Assembly (NCBI RefSeq): GCF_030272615.1
Contig: NC_081409.1
Coordinates: 245,483,502 to 245,547,501 of the forward strand
DNA: 64,000 nucleotides
Reading direction: 5' to 3'
Source of the DNA: Cryptomeria japonica
Lineage: Eukaryota > Streptophyta > Pinopsida > Cupressales > Cupressaceae
Part shown: positions 21,544 to 32,990 of the stretch, in pieces
Numbering within the stretch: position 1 is the first letter of the stretch
Layout: every line of letters starts with the position of its first letter
The notes under the pieces: model-generated
What the model saw: the letters and a program-made list of their open reading frames with translations, nothing else
What the model was told of the DNA's origin: nothing
Database searches by the model: none
Translations under genes and position numbers: made by a program

Positions 21544-24258
21544 CTAAAGTACTTTGTTTTTCTTTTGAATAGCCATTTGTTTTTCCTGTTCTGCTTTGGC
21601 TTTGTATAGTTCACTGAATTCAATGATTGCTTGCCCTTTTAATTTGGATATGTCTACATTTGGCAACACTATTGGTTTTGACAAATCTAATTTGAAACTA
21701 TGCTTTTTCATTTTCTTTTCTTTAGTTTTCACCAGTTGAACTAATACAATGGCTTGGGAGGCTTGTTGACCCTCAGTAGGTTGCTTGGTAGAGGCAACAC
21801 TTTTATCAATTTCTTTAACCTCTGATGTAGCCTTCGGTGAATCCTTGCTCGGGGTCTCAGTTGTAACATTTTCAGTACTTGAAGGAGCTTGAGAAGTCTG
21901 TTCCTCGGTGGCTTGAGAAGTAGCTTCTCCTTCTGTAGACTTGTGATCCTCTGTTCCTTGTTCAGTATCTTGAGGGGCCTTGGTTGAAACAGGTTGAGTG
22001 ACTGGAGGATAGGGCTGAACTTGTTCCAAAACTGACTCACTAGATACCAGTTTGGCATATGCATTCCCTTCTATCATTTCCTGTTCTTGTGCCTCGGTGT
22101 CCATGATATCCTCATCAATTTGTATAGTGTCAGCAGGGTCTTGCTCGGTGATATCAGGATCTTGCTCGGAGACATCAACTATTTCAACTTCAACTTGCTC
22201 ACCATCATTCTTGATTCGAAATATTTCCTGCCATTTTTCCTTGGTCTCATTCTCTACATCCAAATAAAGGCCATTCATCAATTTCAAGGCTCTTTGCTTG
22301 ACTAGGAAGTTTGTGTGGTAGTTTTTCAGATGTTCATTGATCTCATCTACCGACATGTCTGGAAAGAGATGTACCAAACTTCTTTCTCTCATCTATTTCT
22401 TGAAGTCCATAGCATACTTCCTCTTGTTATCAATATGCAAATACAATTCTTTTGGAAGAGAATTAGTTACTTCCAATGGGACCAATCAGAATTTTAGAAG
22501 TGTGCAGATGACAACTTCTTCTATTTGTCTCTTTTCATCATCATTTCTGCATTCATTCTTAACATATCTAAATGATCCAAATCCACCATATTGTTTCAGG
22601 TTAGCACAAAAGTTATCAACGCTATGTACATCTTCCTTTTGTCTCTTAACAATCTAAAATTTGCTTGCATCTTCAGATTCGGTGTCACTAGACTCTTTAG
22701 TCAAAATGAGTCTCCGAGTAGATTTCTTATAAGTTTTTGTTACCTTTGGTGCAGCAACATTTTTTGGTTTCCTACTCGGTGATGCTGCAGATGATCTTGT
22801 GTTTGGGCGCTTTACTGAAGGAGTCGGTGATACCTTTGATGTATCTTGTTTCTTCCTTTTCAAAACTTTCCCTTTAGGCAACTCGGTGCTCAATGTAATA
22901 GCTACCTCTTGGGTTTCAGATTCCTCCTCGGTGATGACTAGAGTGCCCTTGACAGGTGTGGAGGAAGAACCTTCTCCAAATTTCTCCGTTAATTCCTTGA
23001 TCATTTTTGTTGCTTTCCTTGTAGCCTTGGGTACTACAATACTCATCTTAACTTTCTCTTTAACTTCTTCATATGTACCGTATCTCAGCTCAGTAGCATG
23101 CCTTGGTAGTGCAAGAAAAGCATCCATTTGTTGTTGTGTGATGTCAAAATCAATCTCATAACCCATAGGTGGCAAAGATTGAGTTCTCAGTTCCACGACA
23201 TTAACATAGCAGTAGTCAGTGTCTACTTCAAAGCATATGTCATGTTTGTATTTCTCTACTAGCTGGGGTGGAATTCTATACCTGTTATGCATCTTTTCTT
23301 GAAACTTGCTAAAGTAATCATCCATAATATCATTGAAGTTATCACCTAGCTGTTTGATGAAGTCATTGATTTGATGGGTGATTGGTTGGTGTAGCTCCCA
23401 AACTACATTACCGACTGATGGAAATAATTTCTCAAAATAGAAAAACATGCATACCATAAGTGATCCAAACTTCAGTGTGTTAGATAAGTTCTTCTTCTTT
23501 GGCTTCCTTATGGTGTTTAGATTCTCAAACAAAAATTTCAACAATACTTCGCATAGATCAATTTTCATTCCTTTCTTCACAATTTTATATGCTAAATCGA
23601 CTGTTGCACAGGGTACACTGTTTTCCCTTGCCGATTGAAAGAAACAATAATCTATGACTCTAATTACAAACTTTAGCTCTGCATCTGTGACATTGTTCAG
23701 TTTCAATCCACTGCAATCAGATTCAACTCCGGTTAAAGAGACCAATTCCTTTTGTGATATCATTTTCTGAGCTTAAGCATGATAAAAAATAGGGTAATTG
23801 GTGATCAAATGAATGATTTCCTTGGTGATTTTGAATGGTTGCTCCTCTAACCACATGAAATCATCATGAACTCTACTCAAAACAAACTTGACCCATTGGG
23901 GTTTGAAGACACGGGGATAGGTTAGGGCTTCGGTCAATCCCTTGATTTTAATGTGTTCATACTTGCTATCCAATTTCCCATCAGTACACAATTCATCATA
24001 TGTGTCCTTGATCTCAACACGACCTAGTTCCTCAACACGACACTTAGTGAAGAATCTGACATCCTCAACTAGTAAAACCCTATCTGGAATGAGTGAAAAT
24101 GTAATTTTATCATCCGGTTCAGATGCTACTTTGGGAGTTAGAGAGTATTTAAGTGAGGGCTTTTCAATGTTCACAATAGCAATGGGCTTCTGGATCTTAG
24201 GTGCCATTTCAAATTTCGGATAATCACTTAACAAAATATCCTTAGGGTTTGAAAACAT
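21544..24258 (-). pseudogene. ORF2 of element N, large protein of unknown family
   Basis: ATG at 24,258. Three long open stretches, 24,258-23,773 (161 codons), 23,763-22,654 (369) and 22,392-21,544 (282), lie in one frame separated by stops, so the ancestral product was about 900 residues plus the frameshifted tail. The N-terminal 450 residues look globular (WVKFVLSRVHDDFMWLE, then YRIPPQLVEKYKHDICFEVD). A basic Ser/Thr/Pro/Lys stretch follows (PNTRSSAASPSRKPK), then a second smaller globular part, an acidic Gln/Thr/Glu-rich region and a Lys-rich end. I recognise no polymerase, protease, integrase or Gag motif. The layout (globular, low complexity, coiled coil) resembles the PMD ORFs of the Tat elements, but I see no PMD signature. 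Confidence 0.65.
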
Positions 24259-24803
24259 TTAAATGGTAGATGCTTTCCACTTAACAAATATAAAACTGAT
24301 ATTCACAACTGATATGATCGGTAAACTAGCTTGACAATGCGTTGGGATTGATGTAAATACCTTGAATTTCGCTTCGAAGGAGGTTTGATCGCCTTTGAAT
24401 CGCTTTGCTTTGCTTTCTTGAAAACTTGGTAAGTGTAAAATGACCGCACAAAAGCTTTAAGTACACAATATACCTTATCGGGCTTCGTGTAGTTAGGTTA
24501 GAAAACATTAAATGCACTTGGTACCACTTCCCTTTTATGCTTTTACCGAGTAGCCAGACTTCCTATATTTACTGACTAGACAGGCTTCCAAAAGACTTGA
24601 TAAAAATTTCAAATTTTCTAATGCATCTTTAGCTATGCAGATTTTGAATTAAGTACATGATAAAATAGGAACTGTTAAGATTTAACCTTTGAGAGAATGC
24701 AGTCCCTTCATACCTTCACTGATTAATTTGGAATAGGTGCACCTAACTCGGTAGGTAAGGTGCTTTCTTCATTTGACACAATTTCCTTCTTTTTCCAAAT
24801 CAT
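24259..24803 (-). other. Spacer between the two ORFs of element N
   Basis: AT-rich, with no supported ORF. It includes ACCGAG/CTCGGT words also frequent elsewhere in element N. Confidence 0.5.
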
Positions 24804-26072
24804 CTATAATTTGCCTTTTATTTCCTCAGTGTCTCCTCTAGGTTGATCCCTGCAATCTCTAGCCGAGTGTCCAACTTTGTGACAATGAAAACATGCCATA
24901 CTAGGATCTCTCCATGATCTTCGGTTGTTCATTCCAAACCTTATAAAGCAGTTGACACTTATATGTCCATATCTTCCACAACATTCACACCATATCCTTG
25001 TATTGTAATCCCATGGTACTGCAACATAGTGTCGGTTAGGATCTGTGTGAGTTCGATAGCCTCTAGTATTTGCTCGGTGTGCAGACCACATATAGCTTCT
25101 ATCTAAACAAGCACTTCTCGGTACTATGTCCATATCTATTGTAGTTTTTACAAAACCCTTTGAATTTTTCCTTCTAATAATTGCTAATAGACTTTGTCCT
25201 ACATTGGTTAGATGTGTGACCATATTTATTGCAATTGTAACAATAACCATTAGACCTAACGACATTCGTTTGCTTACCTTTTCTGCTTTGGCACAAGCTG
25301 GTAGTATGTCCTTGTTTTCCACAGTAGTTGCAAATAGGCTTCCTTCCTTTAATGTTCTTCTTGTTTCTAGCTTGCTTTGATGATTCTCCTCTCTCAGTGG
25401 TGTGGATTCCCTTCTCGGTAGAGTCTTTTCCTTTGTACTGAGTCTTGCATTTTTGTTGGGTCTTTTTGTATTAAGTTGCTCATCCAACATCTTTGATGCT
25501 TCATAACTCTTCTTCAATGTTTCTTTGGATTTCTTCTCTGTTTCAAGTTCATCAGTCAATCTTGATAATTCAAGTTTCAGTGCTTGATTCTCATTATCCT
25601 TCAGATTTGCTTCATGATGTGCATAACCCAATTGATCTGATATATTTTGTTGAATCCCACTCAACCTTGTGATTTCATCATTCTTTTCAGATACTAATGC
25701 TTCAAGATGTTGTTTTTCTCTTCCTAGATCTCTTACTTTATCCTCGGTTGTCCTCAATGCATCAAGATTTTCAGTCATCTGTGTGCTGAAATGTTCATGT
25801 TCTCTTTTCATTTCTTTTAGCTGATCAGTTAGTGCTTTGTTCTTTTCTTTCAGTTCTCCAATCATCTCTTCAGTCTATTCAGATATATTGTTCTTAGATG
25901 ATGTCTCAATTTGTTCCACTAACTCTTGAGAGTCCTACAAATCATGAGACAATCTTCTTCTAACTTTCAATGATTTTTGCAGTTGTCTTTGCATGTCTGC
26001 AATCACTTGATTAGCATGATCCAACTCTTCTTGCAAATAAACAATTTTCTGAGATTGTTTATATCCTTCCAT
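24804..26072 (-). pseudogene. Gag-like coiled-coil protein with four CCHC zinc knuckles (element N ORF1)
   Basis: ATG at 26,072 lies only about 50 bp after the PBS. The first about 200 residues are a long coiled coil (ITRLSGIQQNISDQLG, LKLELSRLTDELETEKK). Four C-x2-C-x4-H-x4-C knuckles follow: CNYCGKQGHTTSLC (about 25,332-25,291), CYNCNKYGHTSNQC (25,242-25,201), CECCGRYGHISVNC (24,989-24,948) and CFHCHKVGHSARDC (24,893-24,852). The first two are in a frame shifted from the other two, so small indels have occurred between. Stops lie near 25,935 and 25,870. I see no capsid-like domain before the coiled coil. The likely role is binding element RNA; the knuckle pattern is typical of Copia Gag. 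Confidence 0.7.
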
Positions 26073-26120
26073 TGATAAGATCTTTTTCTTTAGGCTGTTA
26101 AACCCTTTTCCAAGATTGAA

Positions 26121-26132
26121 GCTCTGATACCA
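26121..26132 (-). other. Primer binding site of element N, tRNA-iMet type
   Basis: Plus-strand GCTCTGATACCA reads TGGTATCAGAGC on the minus strand, 2 bp after the LTR end (26,135). This is the classic initiator-Met primer site of plant Copia elements. Confidence 0.85.
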
Positions 26133-26134
26133 AT

Positions 26135-27527
26135 TGTTAGGCCCAATATGGAAAGCTAATGTACTGAGAGGGGAGGGGTGAATTAGTACTTCAAATCCTT
26201 TCTTGAGCAATAACTTTACTATTAAGCACAAACCAAGAACTGTTGTAACATAACATAAAGCTAAAACAAATAAATAACAATCATACATGATTCACTCCAT
26301 AACACATATATTTTGGTTACGCAGAAACTCTTGGTTAGAGAGAAAAACTATGGTGGGGATGGCACCCACAACTTCACTACTGCTATAATAAAGGGTGCTC
26401 AGTTAGAGCTACATGTTTAGCTATTTCTGATAGCTTACCCTGTTAGGAGTATCAAGATCTTTAGATCTACCTTGCTAAAGGATTTTACAACACTTAAACT
26501 AATTGCTGCACCTGGTTAAAGGCTTTACAATTTATAGACTTTGTTAGAGTCTTTTACCCTGTTAAAGGTTTCTCTTACAACTCAAAATATTACAATACAA
26601 TATTACAAATATCTACAACTTCACATCTGAAATGTTATAGCATATTCTATGTGCTCAAAATGAGATTACCTTGCTTATAGCATACCTCAGTAATCCATAA
26701 AGTAACTCGGTAAACCCTTCTGTTTACTCTGTTCCTTGACTGTTCTCTGAAATCCTTCTCGGTGACCTCCGTGTCTCTAACAGTCATAATACTTAGTGCT
26801 TCCTTATCTATTACACATGTCTTGCTTCATACACCTCTTATATCTGATCCTTAATTCATGTTGTATAAATAGATCTCTTATGTCGGTGATTTGTTCATGC
26901 TTCGATCTTACAAACATGATTTATCAAATGAATAACCATACAAAATATTTCATTGGATAGATGACCTCAAAATCATACAAAATCTTTAAGGTGCAATTTC
27001 CTAAGTGATAACGGTTCTTTGTTCCTCGATCTTGTAACACATTTCCAAACATGTGTCCAGGTTCAATGAATCTGGTAACATGTTTCACTCGGTGTATATC
27101 AACTCGGTGTATCATTTTTGCTACTCAGTAGATAGCTCAGTCTATACTAAGCTCTGTGACTACTTTCTTTTATTACCGACTGCTCTGTGCTTACCGACTG
27201 AATATTTCGGTAGTAGTAACGGACTAGAGTATATATAGAATGACTTTGGACATAAAACTAATGGCAACTTAGTACGTAGTAACAATCTCCCCTTTTGACA
27301 TTAGTTGAGATGTTTGACAAAACTTCTTTCAAAGTCATAACTCAAAAATATATATACTTACAAAATTTGACTAATCATACAGTATATACATTTGTCAATA
27401 AAATAGTATATTCAGATATACTCCCCTTATCAATATACTGTACAAAACTCTGATTATGCATGCATTGTGATCAATATTCTGTATTAACTGCTCTTGTCCT
27501 TTGCTCTTTGATTACTGCTCTTGTTTT
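26135..27527 (-). repeat. 5' LTR of element N, truncated at its outer end
   Basis: It matches 19,300-20,720 almost throughout. The match stops near 27,520-27,527, inside TGATTACTGCTC, and the sequence becomes the last part of a family I LTR. About 240 bp at the outer end are missing, including the U3 start. Confidence 0.8.
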
Positions 27528-27637
27528 TAGACTTGTTTTTGGTTGATTAACACTAATGTTTGTCTTTGTTTCTTGTGTTTTTGTGTGTTATACGACCATA
27601 GGCTTTTGTCTAACATTGTCCATTTTACAGAGCATCA
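27528..27637 (+). repeat. Remnant (last 110 bp) of a family I LTR opening copy Ib
   Basis: TAGACTTGTTTTTGGTTGAT through GAGCATCA is the same as 11,806-11,915 and 49,118-49,227 apart from a few changes. The upstream 1.3 kb of this LTR is gone, including its TATA box. Confidence 0.85.
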
Positions 27638-27639
27638 TT

Positions 27640-27659
27640 TGGTGAACCCGACGTGAATC
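27640..27659 (+). other. Primer binding site of copy Ib, tRNA-Trp type
   Basis: TGGTGAACCCGACGTGAATC, 2 bp after the LTR, is a perfect 20-nt complement to the plant tRNA-Trp 3' end as I recall it. Confidence 0.7.
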
Positions 27660-27712
27660 CAACAACATTGTTTTTAACAAACTAACTTTTGGACTATTTA
27701 TCTTGACACACA

Positions 27713-27935
27713 GGTCGCGCTTTGGCATTTTTGTTCACGCTTTAGCACTATTGAAATTTGATCTTTTAGTGCTATTTTTTTTACAATAGCGCTATTGTCT
27801 CAAATTTAGTGCTATTGCCCATGCTATAGCGCTTTTGATTATTGTTGTCTAAGTCTTATTCTTTAGCGCTTTCATCTATGTTTTCCCACGTTTGTGTTAA
27901 GTAGCGCTTTTGTTTTTACACAGAGTAGCGCTATT
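27713..27935 (+). repeat. TAGCGCTA palindrome array in the leader of copy Ib
   Basis: Nine motif copies lie near 27,715, 27,742, 27,767, 27,787, 27,807, 27,826, 27,863, 27,902 and 27,926. Spacings are 19-27 bp, or about twice that where one motif has been lost (37 and 39 bp). The best copies read TTTAGCGCTATTGT or part of it. Confidence 0.8.
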
Positions 27936-29453
27936 GTAACAGAACGTTGTAAAAAAGGCCATGTAACTGATAAAATAATTTTTCTTAGGCTTGTGGAAGC
28001 CCACCATAGGTTCGGATTTTACTAACTTTTCGCTTCATGTGTAGGTTTTAAAACTAACTCCTTTTTTTTTTTTTTTTGGCTTAAAATCAAAAACACTTCA
28101 TCTAGTGCTCTAAAAATCACAACAAATTTTATTTACTTGAAAGTTAGGAAACAAATCTCTATTTTGGTGCTTAAAACAAGACAAGACAAATCTCATTTCT
28201 TGCATCAAATTTAAGAAAATTCACAATCAACACTTCAATTTTTGTCCAAATAAAAAGAACAATCAACTTGTCTTATTTTGCAAAATGATTTACTTCATGC
28301 ATATGTGTTTCAATTTCAGTTGACCAGGATTTCAATTTCCTAGTTTACTCAAACATATTGCCTTTGAAGTTAAAAAAAACATCATGGTTGTTGGAGAAAC
28401 AGCTCCAATTAGATAGAACATCATTGCAATGACAAGTTAAAAAGAACAAGTGTATTTTATGTTTGGCACACTTGTGCAAAAGAGTTTGTCGCGCGGTCCT
28501 ACTTCTAACACACACTATCCTCTCCCTTGGCTTTCGTGGTCCTAGGTGCAAGAGAAAAGTGTTAGTAACACTCAAATTTTATCTTTTTAAGAGAGGCCTG
28601 CCAAGAGACACATCACTCTTGGGAACAACCTCGCGCGGTAAATCCTTCGAGCCGCTATAGAAATTAGGTGAGAGCAAAAGCTATAGCCTTGGGTATAGTT
28701 GTTCCTATAGTGTAACTTACCGAAAGGACAAATGGGATCCACCACATGTTACAAGGCTCTTAAGTGAGTCATTGCAGAATGAACTTATGTCCAAAAACAT
28801 CAAAAATTACTAAACACCTTTAAGTAGTAGCCCGCCCGCTCTATTGATTGAGGATATTTGTGAGAAGTTCAGTGCAAGAGCATAGATGGTTTTTCTCCCA
28901 AGATACTCACCATACATATTTCCTTGAGTAGAAACATATCTTTTTGAAAGGTTACTTGTAGCCCGATAAAAGTGGTGACTCCCCCATCATAGGGATCATC
29001 TATGTGTTATGCTCACGCAAGGCTTAGTATATCACATCCTTACCTGCCACAGAAGGATTCATAAGGTATGTAGTGCCAAAGTCTAAGAAATATCAAGATG
29101 TGGGCTGAAATTATTGCAACTGGCCATTTGACCTTAGGGATAAAGAGTGTTTGAAGTGTTTTCATTTTTTAGTCAAGACTAGTGCAAATTGAGCCGACTT
29201 CAGGCTTTGGAAAAACATCTAAAATACATTTGAAGGAAAGGGTCATAAAAAAATTCAAAGGATTGGGTTGATCTAGACCCACACCTATTTGTGCCTTTTG
29301 AGGCAACATTCTTGTGTTTGTGTGCTTGCTTTGTTTTCTTGTCAAAGAAAAATTAGAAAATCCAATTCCAAAAAAAGTATTCATCTGACACAAATATTTT
29401 CAAAAACACAAAAGATCAAAAACAAAGAGCAACAATCAAAAGTGTCAAACTAT
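27936..29453 (+). other. Untranslated leader of copy Ib
   Basis: Colinear with 12,212-13,526 of Ia, plus an extra poly-T-containing segment near 27,970-28,076 and a 119-bp insertion (29,168-29,286). No supported ORF. Confidence 0.6.
29168..29286. mobile_element. 119-bp insertion in the leader of copy Ib
   Basis: Absent from Ia at the equivalent site (about 13,360). ATTT flanks both sides (29,164-29,167 and 29,287-29,290), compatible with a short target duplication. There are no clear terminal inverted repeats. It may be a small non-autonomous element or captured filler. Confidence 0.4.
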
Positions 29454-29824
29454 ATGACCATTCTTTACATCTTGAGAAAGAAGAATCTTCATCAACACAT
29501 CAACTTGAAGAAAAGACCATTAAGCTCAAAGGATTTTATCAAAAGGAGGAAATTCTTCTTCTTAATAGACAAATCTTTGTCTCTCATAGAACCTTCTTAC
29601 GTCACATGCGTCTTTACCTTCAAGGGAAATCAAACGAGTTTGATCAAGAATCATTAAACCGTAGAGCTTTTACTCAATATAGAGCTTTGAGTTATCATCA
29701 AAATAAGGGAGGCAAGATCAATCATGCCTTCTTTCCAGATATTTGTATCACATATAACTCGGCTAGGGAAGAACCACCAACCCTTGAACAAGAAGAGGAA
29801 GAGTTTATTCCTTTTGTAACATGA
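29454..29824 (+). pseudogene. Leader ORF of copy Ib (frameshifted)
   Basis: Counterpart of 13,527-14,015. A one-base deletion near 29,560 shifts the frame. The second half (FDQESLNRRAFTQYRALSYH, then EEPPTLEQEEEEFIPFVT) is otherwise the same and ends at TGA 29,822, where Ia reads on. Confidence 0.55.
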
Positions 29825-30271
29825 AGTTTCTATTGAAGTTCACATCTCATCTATTATCATATTCACATGTCATCTAATCCATTCCAACTCTCAAAACATC
29901 AAGAGGTTTTTGTCCTAAGTTTTATTTCGATATTGCTTGAATCAAACACAAAACACATCACCTTTAGAATGTCTCTACATCTAGGATAAACTCATCCTAA
30001 GAGGCATTTCTACACAAGTTAAAACTAGTCTCTGAGCGTATCCTCTTATTACTAGGTAGTTGAGTCTGTAATATATCTCATATTTCTCTACACCTTATCA
30101 CATCAAACTTTGTCAATCCAACACGACAAGCAATTCAAGAAAGAACTTTGGTAACATCTACCTTTAGTGCTAGGGATCCGTATGCAAAGCACTTCCCCAA
30201 ACATCAATCTTTCATTTCATCACCAACTCATCATCATTTTCATCAAAATTCAACAAAAAATTGTAAACAAA

Positions 30272-32060
30272 ATGACTCATACTAGGTCCAGGTCTGGACA
30301 ACAAGAAATTGAAGAGGAAGAGGAGGAAAATATCAATGAATTCCAAGAAGCCCTTGGAGGAAATGTAAATGATGACAATCCAAGTACTCCTACTCCTGCA
30401 GGAATAGAAAGGGCACAACACAACCCTCTCTTTAATAAATTTTTTGACGAAATACTCAGGAGCAATGTCGATGCTCACTTTTTAAGACTTGCTCAAGAGG
30501 GGGCTAAACTACCCTCTGACTTTGATGTTGCACAAATAAGGCAAGCATCACAACACCAAAGTCATAATGAGGATGAAATAGGTCGAGATGACATTAGATA
30601 TAACCTTCATCAAGGTAATCCCTCACCTCCTCCTCCTCTAAATGAAATAGACATGTTGCGGCAGCAAGTCGAAAAACTCGCCCAACAACTTCATAGTGGT
30701 GTAAAAACCAATCAATTTTCACTCAATGACATTTTTCCCTATTCCTTTGATAGGAATCTTCATATGCCACATTTTCCGCGAGGGTTTGAAACACCCAAGT
30801 TTGAAAAGTACCGAGGAAAAGGAGATCTTCATGATCAGGTTAGAGAATTCCATTGAGCTTGCCTCGAAGTGGCATACGAGGATACATACCTAATGCAACT
30901 TTTTCCCCAAAGCTTGGGTTGAACAACCACATCATGGTTTTCCCAGTTACCAAGTGACATTAGGACATTTGAAGAACTTGTCCAAAAATTCCTAGGACAT
31001 TACTCACACAACATTGAACGTGATATCACCATGGCTGATCTATGTAACACTAAACAAAAACCAGGTGAGCTATTTTCAGTCTTTCTGCAACAATGGCATC
31101 AAATGTCTAGCAGACGTTCTCTTCAGTTACCTGAACAAGAACTAGTGGAAATATTTATTTCCAACTTAAATGATGAAATGAAATTTCACTGAGACGTAAA
31201 AGACACAGACTCTTTCAATGACATGATCACCAAAGGCTTAAAATGTGAAAAAGCTCTCATGAAAAAAGGGCTTATCAAAATATATAATGAGCCAAAGGAT
31301 GGCCCTCGCTCATGCTTCAATAGTGACAAGCCTAATTTCTCGAACAAAAACAAAAACTTCATCAATGACGAGGTTGTGGATGCAAGAACTATCAAAAGTG
31401 CACAACCTGTGGTTCGATTTGCAGGACAGAACCCCCCACTCAAGAATAACACAATTTCTCCTCCAAATCAAGGACGCAATACATCTCAAGAATGGCTCAA
31501 ACAGCGCCAGCAAAACTTTAAACCAAAACGAACATACACTCCCTTAGGGGAACCCATCAAAACAATGTTACGTCAGTTGGTTTCTCAAAATCTGGTTACC
31601 TTTCCCAAAACATCAAATTATGAACCTCAAGTCAAACATTCATGGTGGAGGGATACTGAACATTGCGATTTCCATCAAAGGAAAGGGCATAAGACAAGCA
31701 ATTGTCACAGATTGAAAGATCTTATTTAGGATCTTATTGATCGAGGTGAAATCAAAATCAAAGGACATGACCCAAAGACAACAAACAATGATCATCTCAT
31801 GTTTAAAAATCCACTTCCATCACAAGATCAAAGGGGTCCTTCCACTTCAGGGAGAAACACAGATACCACCTATTATACGCAAGCCATGAATAATTACACC
31901 GTGAATCACCTATAAGATGCCAGTGAACAAATTGCAACTATTACCATAAAAAATCCCTGCTCCACTTGCAATGTTGTTACACATCATGGAAAGATCACCA
32001 TAAAAGAAGCTCCACAAGGCACCCCATCTATCCCAAAGCACTATAACCTTGTAGAACAAT
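30272..32060 (+). pseudogene. gag of copy Ib
   Basis: ATG 30,272 (MTHTRSRSGQQ) is equivalent to Ia. The reading is open for about 195 codons to TGA 30,854, then decayed. HCDFHQRKGHKTSNCH, the Tat C-H-H-C knuckle, is near 31,665-31,710, followed by LKDLI and a TAG where Ia has CAG (near 31,727). It ends with the NLVEQLDKTP block, which runs on toward the protease in this copy without the stop seen in Ia. Confidence 0.85.
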
Positions 32061-32990
32061 TAGACAAAACACCCGCACTAATATCTATCTTAGAGCTATT
32101 GCGCCTATCTCCATCCCATAAAACAATCTTGGGTCAAGCTTTCCAAGAGGCATCAATCCCTGCAAACCTAAATATAGATCAGTTCCAAGCTATGGTTGGA
32201 AATCTAAGGTCATCACCTTGGCTCACTTTCTCTGAAAGTGACAACTCATCCTTCCAGCAACCTCACAATGCCTCACTCCACATTGAAGGGTTTATCAACC
32301 AACATAGGATCAAGTGAGTCCTGATCGATAATGGAGTAGGCCTGAATATCTATACGCTACAATTAGTCACAGCTTTGGGATATGCAATTGAATCAGTAGA
32401 TCCCCGCAAGAAGATCACAATCAAAGCCTATGATGATGCAGAGCGTTCATCCAAAGGAGCTATTGTGCTACCAATCTGAGTGGGCCGTGGGCATGATGGT
32501 CAGAGTGCTTTGGGACCTTGCAAGCAAGGATGACATGAACTGCTGCAGCCAAAATTAAAGCCCAAAGATAACATAGGACTAGGCTTTCGAAAGGAAATCC
32601 TTCCTAAGCTTAAATTTAAAGGAAGACCCAGCAAACCAGTAATTCAGCCTTAAAACCTAAAGAGGTCACCTTTGATTATATCAACAGCACTGCACATCAT
32701 AACAACTACCCCATCGAGGCTAAAAATCCTAGGAAAACCATCCATAACACTAATCATCCCACCAATTAAACCACCAACCCCATCAGTAGCAGCAACCGCA
32801 TCAACAACACCACTAGCACTATCAGAATTCCCAATAGTATCAACAACATTAGCAACTCCAACAAAATCAGCAGATTCAACAACACCGATACTCCCCGTAT
32901 CGGATTCTTTGATCCCTATAATTCTTCCTGCAACACCAATCATTCCATCTATCCAGGTACATCAGTCGATCACACTTATAGTGTTTAACT
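32061..32990 (+). pseudogene. Protease, G-patch remnant and Thr/Pro-rich linker of copy Ib
   Basis: The pre-protease block (LRSSPWLTFSESDNSSFQQ) is open at 32,099-32,317. The protease loop is DNGVGLNIYT near 32,335, with Ala to Val and Cys to Tyr changes relative to Ia. The same internal deletion joins protease and G-patch tail near 32,485. A Ser/Thr/Pro-rich linker follows (32,672-32,950). Confidence 0.75.

Larger units (their letters stand above)
19300..27527 (-). mobile_element. Non-autonomous LTR element N (minus strand), no reverse transcriptase
   Basis: Direct repeats starting TGTTAGGCCCAATATGG lie at 19,300 and 26,135. Just inside the right one is GCTCTGATACCA, the reverse complement of the tRNA-iMet primer site, so the element reads on the minus strand. 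Its internal region of about 5.4 kb encodes a coiled-coil/zinc-knuckle protein and a large ORF of unknown family. No RT, RNase H, integrase or protease motif is visible. It is inserted in Ia's RNase H. Its outer right end is deleted into an LTR of family I. The Copia-like PBS and LTR ends suggest a Copia-derived parasite. Confidence 0.8.

Noticed and set aside
22052-22782. Several plus-strand ORFs within element N
   Set aside because: They are Ser/Cys/Phe-rich shadows of ORF2, which has the longer, compositionally protein-like frame on the minus strand.
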